Positions 43,454 to 51,463 of a DNA stretch of 64,000 nucleotides are shown here, one piece after another. This stretch comes from Amycolatopsis nigrescens CSC17Ta-90. Its GTDB lineage: Bacteria; Actinomycetota; Actinomycetes; Mycobacteriales; Pseudonocardiaceae. Position numbers and translations under genes: made by a program. The notes under the pieces were generated by a model. That model did no database searches. It was not told where the DNA came from and worked only from the letters and a program-made list of their open reading frames with translations. The stretch spans positions 3,047,746 through 3,111,745 of the forward strand of contig NZ_ARVW01000001.1 in NCBI RefSeq assembly GCF_000384315.1, in the 5' to 3' direction. The first letter of the stretch is position 1. Each line of letters starts with the position of its first letter.

Positions 43454-45192
43454 CCGCACCGCGTTCCCGCCCGGTCACCGGCCGCCGGGCCGACGCACTG
43501 GCCGCGCTCGGCTATCTGATCGCCGCCGTACTCCTTTTCCGTCCACTGTGGACCAACCTGGGGCACGGCTACCTGACCAACAGCGGCCAGGACCAGAACA
43601 TGTGGGAGTGGTTCTTCTCGGTCACCGCGCACGCCGTGGCCGGGCTGGAGAACCCGCTGAGCAGCGGCCTGCAGAACCATCCCGCCGGGGTGAACCTGAT
43701 GGCCAACACCGCGATGCTCGGCCTCGGCGTGCCGCTGACCCCGGTGACACTGGTCTTCGGCCCGGCGGTGACCTGGGCGCTCGTGCTCACCGGCGGCCTG
43801 GCCGGCAGCGCGTTCGCCTGGTACCACCTGCTGTCCCGGCGGCTGGTCGGCAGCCGCGCCGCCGCCGCGCTCGGCGGCGCCTGCTGCGCCTTCGCACCAC
43901 CGATCATCTCGCACGCGAACGCGCACCCGAACTTCGTCGCGCTGTTCGTGCTGCCGTTCATCATCGGGCGGTTCCTCGACCTGGTGCGCGGCGCCAGGCC
44001 GGTCCGTGACGGCGTGCTGCTCGGCCTGCTGGTGACCTACCAGGTGTTCCTCGGCGAAGAACCGCTGGTGATCACCGCGCTGGGGCTGCTCGTGTTCGCG
44101 GTGACCTACGCACTTTCCCGGCCCAGCGAGGTACCGGCGATGCTGCGCCCGCTGGCCACCGGGCTCGGCGTCGCGGCGGTGACTTCGCTGGCGTTGCTGA
44201 TATTTCCCTTGTGGTGGCAGTTCTTCGGCCCGCAGAGCTACCACTCGCTGGAACACGGGCCGCAGGGCAACGACGCCGCCGCGTTCACCGCTTTCGCCTC
44301 CGACTCGCTCGCCGGTGACGCGGAAAGCGCGCGCGGGCTGGCGATGAACCGGACCGAGGAGAACGCGTTCTTCGGCTGGCCGCTGGTGCTGCTGCTGACC
44401 GCGATCTCGGCCTGGCTGTGGCGGCGGGCCGTCGCCCGTGCGCTGGCGGTGACCCTGTTCGTGCTGGCCCTGATCTCGATGGGCAGCCCGTTGACCGTGG
44501 CCGGGCACGAAACCGGGATACCCGGCCCGTGGCGGCTGCTGGCCGGGCTGCCGTTGCTCGAGTCGGTGCTGGAGTCGCGGTTCGCGCTCGGCTGCGCGCC
44601 GGTGGCCGGGTTGCTGCTGGCGCTGGCCACCGACCGGGTGCTGACCGCGGCCACGGTCGCGGAATGGCGTGGCGCGGCGCGGGTGATCTGGTCCGCGGTG
44701 CTGCTGTTCGCACTGGTACCGATCGTGCCGGTCGAACTGGCCGCGCGGGAACGCGCCCCTGCCCCCGCGTTCTTCGCGCTGGACCTGTGGCGCGACCACG
44801 TGCGACCAGGCCGCTCGGTGCTGATGGTGCCGCCGCCGGACACCGGGGACGCCGAGCCGCTGCACTGGCAGGTGCTCGCCGGACTGGGATTCCCGTTGGC
44901 GGAAGGCTATTTCGTCGGCCCCGGCGGCAAGGACCGCGCCGGCCAGTACGGCGCGGTCCGGCGGCCGACGTCGAACCTGCTGGAACGGGTGGCGAACACC
45001 GGCCGGGTCCCGCCGGCCAACCCGATCGACCAGCTGATCGCCGAGAACGACCTCCGCTTCTGGCAGGCGGACGTCGTGGTGCTCGCCCCGCAGCAGCGAC
45101 GGGCGACCGAGCTCAAGCAGACCGTGGAGCAGCTGCTCGGCGGGCCCGGCACCGTGGTCGGCGGCGTCTGGCTCTGGGACGTCCGCCGGTGA
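43447..45192 (+). CDS. polytopic membrane protein, GT-C-like
   Basis: A 581-residue protein with roughly 10-12 hydrophobic segments and a soluble C-terminal region of about 150 residues. The first extracytoplasmic loop carries acidic residues (TNSGQDQNMWEWFF). This plan fits GT-C glycosyltransferases that use polyprenyl-phosphate sugars, and pairing with GtrA supports it. No specific family signature was confirmed. Start ATG 43447 inside the GtrA gene. It ends 9 bp from the convergent metallo-hydrolase stop. Confidence 0.75.
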   Translation: MLTAPRSRPVTGRRADALAALGYLIAAVLLFRPLWTNLGHGYLTNSGQDQNMWEWFFSVTAHAVAGLENPLSSGLQNHPAGVNLMANTAMLGLGVPLTPVTLVFGPAVTWALVLTGGLAGSAFAWYHLLSRRLVGSRAAAALGGACCAFAPPIISHANAHPNFVALFVLPFIIGRFLDLVRGARPVRDGVLLGLLVTYQVFLGEEPLVITALGLLVFAVTYALSRPSEVPAMLRPLATGLGVAAVTSLALLIFPLWWQFFGPQSYHSLEHGPQGNDAAAFTAFASDSLAGDAESARGLAMNRTEENAFFGWPLVLLLTAISAWLWRRAVARALAVTLFVLALISMGSPLTVAGHETGIPGPWRLLAGLPLLESVLESRFALGCAPVAGLLLALATDRVLTAATVAEWRGAARVIWSAVLLFALVPIVPVELAARERAPAPAFFALDLWRDHVRPGRSVLMVPPPDTGDAEPLHWQVLAGLGFPLAEGYFVGPGGKDRAGQYGAVRRPTSNLLERVANTGRVPPANPIDQLIAENDLRFWQADVVVLAPQQRRATELKQTVEQLLGGPGTVVGGVWLWDVRR

Positions 45193-45201
45193 CCCGCGCG
45201 G

Positions 45202-46254
45202 TCAGTCGTTCAGCAGGCTCAGCGTCATCGCGGAACAGTTGTCCCGCAGGAAGACGTCCGCCCCGGCGAGCAGGGTGAGCCATTTGGTGGGCATGAGCTT
45301 GGCGCTGGTGTCGACGAGCGCGTTGAAATAGGCGCCGAGCTGGGCGTACCCGTTGTCCGGGTCCACCCCCTTGATCGCATCCTCGTAGCCAACGGTGCGC
45401 ACCGCTTCGGCGGAAACCCGCTTCAGGTCCGCGGTCCACTCCTGGGTCTCGACCACATCTTCCCGGGTCCCGTACCAGCCCATATGACCGCCGAAGAAGG
45501 TGTCGAAGTCGTACTCGAGGGATTTGTCGATCGCCTCGACGAAACCCGGGATATCCCTGGCGGTGTCCAGCCGGAAGAACGGAATCCACCGGGGAATGAT
45601 CACGTCCACCAGCGACAGCAGCCGGTGCTGCGGGGCGTGGATGAACAGGTTCCCCGGCAGATGGTTGGTGCCGTGGTAATCGAGGAAAAGCTGATGCTCG
45701 CCGATTTTCAGGCTGCTGTGATTCCCGTCGAAGGTCTTGGTCGGGACCGGCCGGCGAGGATCGTTCGCCCGGCGCAGCAGCTCCGCGGTGCGCTCGTGCG
45801 CGATGTAGGCGGCCGTCGGCGGGAACAGGTGCGCGGCACCGATGTGGTCGACGTGCGCATGGCTGTAGATGACGTGGGTGACCGGGCGGGTGGTGATCTC
45901 CGCGATGGCCGCGAGCATCTTCTCCCCCAGCCGTTCCGGGGCGTCGATGGCGGCAACTCCCTTGCGGCTGACCAGGAACATGGCCTGATCGATACCGTCA
46001 CGGATGCCGTAAAGGCCGTCCCCCAGCTGATCCAGCAGATAGCCCTTCGGCGGGATCTTCGGCGGGCGGGCCCGCACCGGAACCGGGACGAACGGCCCGG
46101 TGGCCGTGCCCGGCTGTCCCGGCGGCTGGGCGAGCGCGGCCGGTAGCTGGTATCCGTGCAGCAGGGCCGCGGCGGAGGCGACCCCCGCACCCCGCAGAAT
46201 ATTTCTTCGTGTCGTTGACGTTTGCGCCGGCGCGCCTGACTTCATCCCCTGCAC
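45202..46254 (-). CDS. Tat-exported MBL-fold metallohydrolase
   Basis: A 350-residue protein. An N-terminal Tat signal (TTRRNILRGAG then a hydrophobic run) targets it outside. The metallo-beta-lactamase-fold motif HAHVDHIG is present, and FFGGHMGWYGTRED gives a later metal His. It is probably a lactonase, esterase or sulfatase-like hydrolase rather than a beta-lactamase. GTG 46254 is preferred because AGGAGG (46260-46265) lies 5 nt before it; the ATG at 46245 would be 14 nt from that site. A palindrome sits just upstream. Confidence 0.85.
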   Translation of the reverse strand: MQGMKSGAPAQTSTTRRNILRGAGVASAAALLHGYQLPAALAQPPGQPGTATGPFVPVPVRARPPKIPPKGYLLDQLGDGLYGIRDGIDQAMFLVSRKGVAAIDAPERLGEKMLAAIAEITTRPVTHVIYSHAHVDHIGAAHLFPPTAAYIAHERTAELLRRANDPRRPVPTKTFDGNHSSLKIGEHQLFLDYHGTNHLPGNLFIHAPQHRLLSLVDVIIPRWIPFFRLDTARDIPGFVEAIDKSLEYDFDTFFGGHMGWYGTREDVVETQEWTADLKRVSAEAVRTVGYEDAIKGVDPDNGYAQLGAYFNALVDTSAKLMPTKWLTLLAGADVFLRDNCSAMTLSLLND

Positions 46255-46696
46255 AGCGACCTCCTGGGATATCGGATGTGATCCGAGTCCGCTTAGTCTG
46301 ATCCCCAAAATTTCTATCATCAGATTTACCCAGTGCGCCATCCACTGTCAAGTGACGTTTCGTCGGCGGCATTTAGCAATAATCGAGATACCTGGATACC
46401 CGCGGAAGTCCGACGGTTACTCTCGCACAGATTCGGCTACATGTTCTCGGGAAACAATTCCCGCACAACGAAAATGATACCCAAGAATCTTGATAATACC
46501 AATGCCCGTACTTATGTCATGACACGAATTCGTCGATGTGGCGTGCTTCGACGTCGTCCGGCTCGATGCCGAGCCCCCGCCCTCCGAGCCGTCCACCCCC
46601 ACCGGCGAGCACGGTGCCAGCGCTCACTCGATCCGCATCTGCGCAGCTCAGACCCCGTACCCGCAGGTCAGAGGCCCCTCTGCTACCCTCTTCGAC
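46255..46696. other. intergenic region before tRNA-Ser
   Basis: 442 bp between the metallohydrolase start and a tRNA gene. It holds the palindrome at 46272-46286 and, near 46684, a TACCCT box that may serve as the tRNA -10 element. The part from about 46310 to 46530 is clearly A/T-richer than the surroundings. No convincing small gene was seen. Confidence 0.5.
46272..46286. promoter_or_regulatory. palindrome TCGGAT-GTG-ATCCGA
   Basis: Perfect 6-bp arms with a 3-bp spacer, 18 bp upstream of the metallohydrolase start and overlapping its leader. Candidate repressor operator. Confidence 0.4.
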
Positions 46697-46786
46697 GGAG
46701 GATTGGCCGAGCGGCCTAAGGCGCACGATTGGAAATCGTGTTGGGTGTAAAAGCCCTCGCAGGTTCGAATCCTGTATCCTCCGCCA
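46697..46786 (+). tRNA. tRNA-Ser (anticodon GGA)
   Basis: Acceptor stem GGAGGAT pairs with ATCCTCC. The anticodon loop TTGGAAA gives GGA, flanked by CACGA/TCGTG. A long variable arm marks it as class II, and a TTCGAAT T-loop is present. The 3' CCA is encoded (46784-46786). Confidence 0.96.
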
Positions 46787-46788
46787 AC

Positions 46789-46823
46789 GCCCCTCGGCCA
46801 GGCTGCACGCCAGGTCGAGGGGC
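46789..46823 (+). terminator. hairpin after tRNA-Ser(GGA)
   Basis: Arms GCCCCTCG (46789-46796) and CGAGGGGC (46816-46823), followed by TTCTGCGTT, 2 bp after the encoded CCA. Confidence 0.6.
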
Positions 46824-46853
46824 TTCTGCGTTGGCGCGCTTCCGACCGGCAGC

Positions 46854-47141
46854 TCAGGTCAGCGAGCGTTCGCCCGCGACGTCGTACTCGGCCACCGAAG
46901 CGCTGAGTATCGCCGCGTTCTGTTCGTCGCTGGGACCGTCGCCCCGAAACGCCTCGACCGCCGTTCGCGACGCCCAGCGCTCGAAGATGACAATGCGGCC
47001 GGTGTCCACCAGATCCGCGGTGATGGAGAAGTCCAGGCAGCCGGGTGCGCGGCGCGCCTGTTCCACAACGCGCACGCAGTCCGCGAGGTAGGACGCGCGC
47101 TGTTGCGGATCGACCATGATGTGCCCCGCGACGATCAGCAT
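46854..47141 (-). CDS. ABM-family monooxygenase-like protein
   Basis: A 95-residue ferredoxin-like protein of the antibiotic-biosynthesis-monooxygenase family: VAGHIMVDPQQRASYLADC, APGCLDFSITADL and RIVIFERWAS are typical. Members act as cofactor-free oxygenases on quinols or as heme-degrading enzymes, but many are of unknown role. It stands alone next to the tRNA. Confidence 0.87.
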   Translation of the reverse strand: MLIVAGHIMVDPQQRASYLADCVRVVEQARRAPGCLDFSITADLVDTGRIVIFERWASRTAVEAFRGDGPSDEQNAAILSASVAEYDVAGERSLT

Positions 47142-47380
47142 CTTCGGCTCCTCTGCTCGTTCGAATCCGCCGTCACGAAGTAAGACTGTCGAACGGGGCC
47201 GAACTCATCGGTGGTCACGTCGCCCGGAACGTCACCTGATCGGACGCCCGATCGGACGACGCGGTGGCGCTGCGCGACCCCGGCGACGCCTCCTGCTAAG
47301 CTCACGAGCAGACAACGCCGGGCCGTCCGCGGACCCCGGCGTTCTGTCGTTCGGCGGCGGTTTCGAACTGCCGCCTCTCG

Positions 47381-47509
47381 TCAGTGCCAGCCTTCGAGCA
47401 GTGAGGCGAGCATCGATACGCCGAGGACGAGACCCGCCAGCAGGGCCACGATCAGCACCACCGCGAGCACCAGCGACAACCCTGCCAGTGCCCCGTCACG
47501 TCGCCGCAT
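47381..47509 (-). CDS. small membrane protein, 42 residues
   Basis: A short open frame starting MRRRDGALAGLS and continuing into a single hydrophobic helix (about residues 9-38) with a short WH end. An AGGATCG stretch 10 nt before the ATG could serve for ribosome binding. Arg-rich start followed by one helix fits an inner-membrane orientation with the N terminus in the cytoplasm. No family recognised. Confidence 0.5.
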   Translation of the reverse strand: MRRRDGALAGLSLVLAVVLIVALLAGLVLGVSMLASLLEGWH

Positions 47510-47674
47510 GGCCACGATCCTAGTGACCGCGACCCCCGATGGGGTTCAGTTCGCGCCACACCGGCGGACTGCACCCCCGTCATTGATCAACATCAAGAAG
47601 GTGCCGCTAGGTTGGGCGCCACCAGCCGCAGCTTGCGGCACGAAAACCCGCTACCCCGAGGAGAATCCGCGCCC

Positions 47675-47935
47675 ATGGCCGGAGTGGAAGAGATCCGCGC
47701 TGGGATCCAGCTGTCCAATGAGAAGTGCAACGCCGCGGTCGCCGCATTGCAACAGGCGGCACAGGCGCTCGAAGAATCCCAGCAGATCCTGTCCGATGCC
47801 ACCGCCGGCAGCAGCCAGGACGAGGTGACCCAGGCGCACGGTCTGCTCGCCGAGGCGCTGCAGAGCATCACCGGCACCCAGAGCACGATCCAGGCCTGCA
47901 TCTCCGCCGCAGACGCCTACTCCGCCCGGCTCTGA
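47675..47935 (+). CDS. helical-hairpin protein, 86 residues
   Basis: A small all-helical protein: two heptad-rich helices (about 3-40 and 46-84) with a short turn DATAGSSQDE. Size and hairpin shape recall WXG100/Esx proteins, but there is no WXG motif and no C-terminal YxxxD signal. GAGGAGA precedes the ATG. It is the first gene of a tight four-gene cassette with the FtsK/EccC-like ATPase, with 12 bp to the next gene, so it may be a partner or substrate of that ATPase. Confidence 0.75.
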   Translation: MAGVEEIRAGIQLSNEKCNAAVAALQQAAQALEESQQILSDATAGSSQDEVTQAHGLLAEALQSITGTQSTIQACISAADAYSARL

Positions 47936-47947
47936 CCCGGCCGCCGG

Positions 47948-48196
47948 ATGTCCGCGCTCGACGAGCTACACGCCCGGCTGGCCGCAACCCGTGTCAAACT
48001 GGCTGAGGCAACCGAACACACCAACCGGGCGGTGGAACTGCTGACCGAGGCCGAACAGGCCTTTGTGGCCGCACACGACCAGGCCGAACCCTGGTTACCA
48101 CCACAACTGGCCGGCGCACTGGAGCAGACCACCGCCGACGTGAACAGGCTTTCCGCCGCAGACACCCTATTGAGTGGGTACGAGGCGAGCCTCTAG
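47948..48196 (+). CDS. helical-hairpin protein with central Trp, 82 residues
   Basis: A second small helical protein. Helix 1 (about 2-43) and helix 2 (about 53-80) are joined by EPWLPPQ, which places a Trp at the turn, as WXG100 proteins do, although the motif is WLP. No secretion signal is visible. It looks like relatives of a small actinobacterial family that accompanies FtsK-like ATPases. It lies 12 bp after the previous gene and 9 bp before the ATPase. Confidence 0.72.
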   Translation: MSALDELHARLAATRVKLAEATEHTNRAVELLTEAEQAFVAAHDQAEPWLPPQLAGALEQTTADVNRLSAADTLLSGYEASL

Positions 48197-48205
48197 GCCA
48201 AAGGG

Positions 48206-50944
48206 TTGAACGTGAAGTTCCAGAAGTCCAGTGAGCAACGGGCCAGGGTGATGGCCGCACTCAACGAGATGCGGCATCAGGTCGGCCTGGTGCTCGGCGC
48301 CGCCACGGCGTCCCGCCAGGCCGCCGAGCTCCAGCTCGCGAAGCTGGAGCTGGAGCAACTCGTGGTACGTGCCGGGATCGACCGCTCGACGGCCGACGAA
48401 GAAGTGATGGCACGGCTGGGCGACCCGGCCATGGCGGACGTGTCGACCTGGCTGAACACCGTTCGCGGGCAGTTCTACGCCGAAGTGGCCACCATGCCCG
48501 GCCAGCTGCGGGAACTGGTCGGCAAGACCGCGCAGGGCCCGGCGGGCCGCCCGCCCGGCGAGTGGCTCGGCCGGGTCGGCATCGGCGCCGCGCCGGCCGA
48601 GCTGTGGCGGATCGGCTCGGCGAGCGTGCCCGGTTCGGACGCCTTCGACGTGGCGGTGCCGCTGCTGGACGAGTCCCACCTGGCCATCACCTCCGCGCCC
48701 AAGACGCGGGCGAGTGTGGACGCGCTGATCGAGGGCCTGCTGATGCGGGTGCTCAGCTCGGTCGAGCCCGGCGCGGTGCGCGTCCACCTGTGGGACGTCG
48801 GGCAGCTCACCGCGGTGCTGCCCAACCTGTACCCGCTCAGCCGGACCAGCGCGCTGACCACCTACGACCCGACCCGGCTGACCGACCTGCTGGACGAGCT
48901 GGCCGGGCACATCCGGCGGATCCACGCCACCACCATGCAGGCCGGCTACACCTCGCTGCGCCGGATGCGAGAGATTCTCGGCAAACGCGGGGAACCGTGG
49001 CGGATCGCGGTGCTCTACGGGAACGGCGACACCTGGTCACCGGAAGCGCTGCGGGAGCTCAAACGGGTCGCCACCGGCGCGCACGCGGCCGGTATCTCGC
49101 TGATCGCGGTGGACCTGCCGACCGTGCTCGGCGGCTCGGTGGAGAACATCCGGCTGCTCGACGACCGGCACGCGATGACCAGCATGACCGGCGGGGATCT
49201 TGTCGTCGAGCTGGACCAGCCGATGCCGGCCGGGCAGGTCTCCGGCGCGGCCGCCAAGATCGCCGAGGCGCTGATCGCCAAGCAGGGCGGGCCGCGTGCC
49301 TTCGCCGACCTGCTGCCGACCGAGCTCGGCATGGCCGGCTCCGCGCACGAACTGCGCGCACCGGTCGGTTTCTACGAGGGCGACCCGGTGGAGGTGGTGA
49401 TCGGGGACGCCAGCCCGCACGCGCTGATCGGCGGGCCGAGCGGCTCCGGCAAGACGAACTTCCTGTACGCGCTGCTGGGCAGCCTGGCCGCCCGCTATCC
49501 ACCGAACGAGCTGGCGCTCTACCTGCTCGACTTCAAGGAAGGCGTGTCCTTCGCCGGGCTCGCCCCCGGCCGCAAGGACGCCACCTGGCTGCCGCACGCG
49601 CGGCTGATCGGGGTGAACGTCAACACCGACCGCGAGTTCGGCCTCGCCCTGCTGCGCTTCCTCGCCGACGAGCTTCGCCGCCGGTCCACCGCGGCGAAGG
49701 AGCACGAGGTGACCAACCTGGCCGGGCTGCGGCAGGAGGACCCGGACGGGCACTGGCCGCGGATCGTCGCCGTGGTGGACGAGTTCCAGTACCTGTTCGC
49801 CGGCAGGGACTCGGTGACCAACCAGGCCACCGCGCTGCTCGAGGACATCGCCAGGCGCGGCCGTGCGCAGGGCATCCACCTGATACTGGCCAGCCAGGAC
49901 GTGGCCGGGATCGAGGCGTTCTGGGGCAAGCCCGCGGTGTTCGAGCAGTGCACGCTGCGGATCGCGATGCCCAAGGCGCGCCGGGTGCTGGCCGAGGCGA
50001 ACCAGGCCGCGGTCGCCGCGCCGCGCTGGCACGCGGTGCTCAACCACGATTCGGGCGTCACCCACGGAAACCAGCTCGCGCACGTGCCGGACGCCAGCGC
50101 CAAGGACGTGTTCGCCACCCTGCAGCGCCGGCTCTGGGACCGCTACGCCGACGAGCACCAGCGGCCGCGGCTGTTCGACGGCGCGCATTCGCCGGTGCTG
50201 GAGCAGGTGCCTGCGTTCAACGAGCTGACCGTGCGGCAGCGGCCGGTCGCACTGCTCGGCCAGTCCATCGACGTGGCCGAAGCGGCCTGCGGGGTCGAGC
50301 TTTCCGCCGCCCCGGGCCGCAACCTGGCCGTGCTGGGCTCCGCCGCCGCCGAAGCACTGTCCATTATGGACGCAGCGGCCAGGTCGCTGTCTCGGCAGTA
50401 CGCCAAGGGCGAGGTCGAGTTCCTGGTCACCTGCCTGGTGGACAGGTGCGCGCCCGCCGTCGGCCGGCTGGTGGACGGGCTGACCGCGGACGGCCACCAG
50501 GTGCACACCTTGGCGCTGGACGAGTTGGGGCCGAGGCTGACCGAGCTGGCCGCCGACCCCGCCGGGGTGCCGAAGGTGCTGCTGCTCTACGGCGTGGACG
50601 CCGCGCTGCCCACCCTCGAAGCCAAGAAGCCCGGCGAGTTGAAGAGTGGTCTCGACCAACTGCGGATGGTGCTGAAACAGGGGCCCGCCAAGGGAGTGCA
50701 CACGCTCGGCTGGTGGCGCAGCACCGCGCGGCTGAAGGACACCCTCGGCTTCGCGGGCACCGACGACATCGGCGCCTGGGCCGCGTTGGACGTGCAGGGC
50801 AGTGAGCTCAGCTCGTTCGCCGCGGGCCAGGTGGTGCACTGGTCGCCGCGGCCGGGCCGCGCGTTGTTCTTCGACCGGAGCACGCACAGCGCGCCCGAAG
50901 TGATCATTCCGTTCCTTCGGCCCGACCGCGAACAGGGGAGCTGA
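48206..50944 (+). CDS. FtsK/EccC-like ATPase with three ATPase folds
   Basis: A 912-residue soluble ATPase. After a coiled-coil start (about 5-60) three FtsK-type units can be traced. The first is degenerate (TSAPKTRAS near 162-170 in place of a P-loop). The second is intact, with GGPSGSGKT at 409-417 and VVDEF (Asp525, Glu526). The third is degenerate (AVLGSAAAEAL near 707-717). Three units with one live site resemble EccC/EssC of type VII secretion, but there are no transmembrane helices. TTG 48206 or GTG 48212 may be the start. Partners are the two hairpin genes before it and the gene after it. Confidence 0.85.
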   Translation: MNVKFQKSSEQRARVMAALNEMRHQVGLVLGAATASRQAAELQLAKLELEQLVVRAGIDRSTADEEVMARLGDPAMADVSTWLNTVRGQFYAEVATMPGQLRELVGKTAQGPAGRPPGEWLGRVGIGAAPAELWRIGSASVPGSDAFDVAVPLLDESHLAITSAPKTRASVDALIEGLLMRVLSSVEPGAVRVHLWDVGQLTAVLPNLYPLSRTSALTTYDPTRLTDLLDELAGHIRRIHATTMQAGYTSLRRMREILGKRGEPWRIAVLYGNGDTWSPEALRELKRVATGAHAAGISLIAVDLPTVLGGSVENIRLLDDRHAMTSMTGGDLVVELDQPMPAGQVSGAAAKIAEALIAKQGGPRAFADLLPTELGMAGSAHELRAPVGFYEGDPVEVVIGDASPHALIGGPSGSGKTNFLYALLGSLAARYPPNELALYLLDFKEGVSFAGLAPGRKDATWLPHARLIGVNVNTDREFGLALLRFLADELRRRSTAAKEHEVTNLAGLRQEDPDGHWPRIVAVVDEFQYLFAGRDSVTNQATALLEDIARRGRAQGIHLILASQDVAGIEAFWGKPAVFEQCTLRIAMPKARRVLAEANQAAVAAPRWHAVLNHDSGVTHGNQLAHVPDASAKDVFATLQRRLWDRYADEHQRPRLFDGAHSPVLEQVPAFNELTVRQRPVALLGQSIDVAEAACGVELSAAPGRNLAVLGSAAAEALSIMDAAARSLSRQYAKGEVEFLVTCLVDRCAPAVGRLVDGLTADGHQVHTLALDELGPRLTELAADPAGVPKVLLLYGVDAALPTLEAKKPGELKSGLDQLRMVLKQGPAKGVHTLGWWRSTARLKDTLGFAGTDDIGAWAALDVQGSELSSFAAGQVVHWSPRPGRALFFDRSTHSAPEVIIPFLRPDREQGS

Positions 50945-50948
50945 CGCC

Positions 50949-51320
50949 GTGCACGAAGAGGGCATCACCGCCGCCATGCGGTACAAGGAGATCATCGGCA
51001 TGGCCGGCAGGGCCGCCGCGGACCTGCGGTCCTGGGAGCAGAACCGGGCCGAGGAGCTGACCGCGCAGATCGCCGCGGCCACCGCCGGGGTCGCCGCGGC
51101 CGTCGAACGCGAGGAACGCACGAAGCAGACCGCGAACCGCTGGTGGCGGATGGCCGAGGACAACGTCTCCCGGCTGTCCTGGCTGGAAGTCGCGGAAGGC
51201 CCGAGCCCGTCCCCGACCGCCCGCGGCGACTGGCTGGACCGCTACTCCGACGGTGTCCGCCCGGTCTACAACGAGCTCGTCCAGGCCGTCCTGCAACTGG
51301 GCTGGCGCGCCCGCCGCTAG
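50949..51320 (+). CDS. coiled-coil protein, 123 residues
   Basis: A small helical protein that begins MHEEGITAAMRYKEIIGMAG and carries a long Ala/Glu/Arg helix (about 20-65) with NRWWRMAEDN, then a Pro-rich turn (GPSPSPTARGDW) and a short helix. GGGGAG precedes GTG 50949. It starts 4 bp after the ATPase stop and closes the cassette. No family recognised. Confidence 0.72.
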   Translation: MHEEGITAAMRYKEIIGMAGRAAADLRSWEQNRAEELTAQIAAATAGVAAAVEREERTKQTANRWWRMAEDNVSRLSWLEVAEGPSPSPTARGDWLDRYSDGVRPVYNELVQAVLQLGWRARR

Positions 51321-51415
51321 CAACCGGCTGTGTCGCTGCGAACATTTGCCCTCAACTGGTTCACCCAGATGGCCTATGGAGTTGATCACGCCTTGTAGTC
51401 GAAGGTGGGTATTCG

Positions 51416-51437
51416 CAGATCCTTTTCCGAGGATCTG
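51416..51437. promoter_or_regulatory. inverted repeat CAGATCC / GGATCTG
   Basis: Perfect 7-bp arms (51416-51422, 51431-51437) with an 8-nt loop, 26 bp upstream of the haloperoxidase start. Candidate operator. Confidence 0.35.
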
Positions 51438-51463
51438 AAAGGGGAGGACTTCCGGGGGGAAGT

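Noticed and set aside
46517..46726. Minus-strand frame overlapping tRNA-Ser(GGA)
   Set aside because: It would read through the tRNA in antisense and has no ribosome binding site or family.
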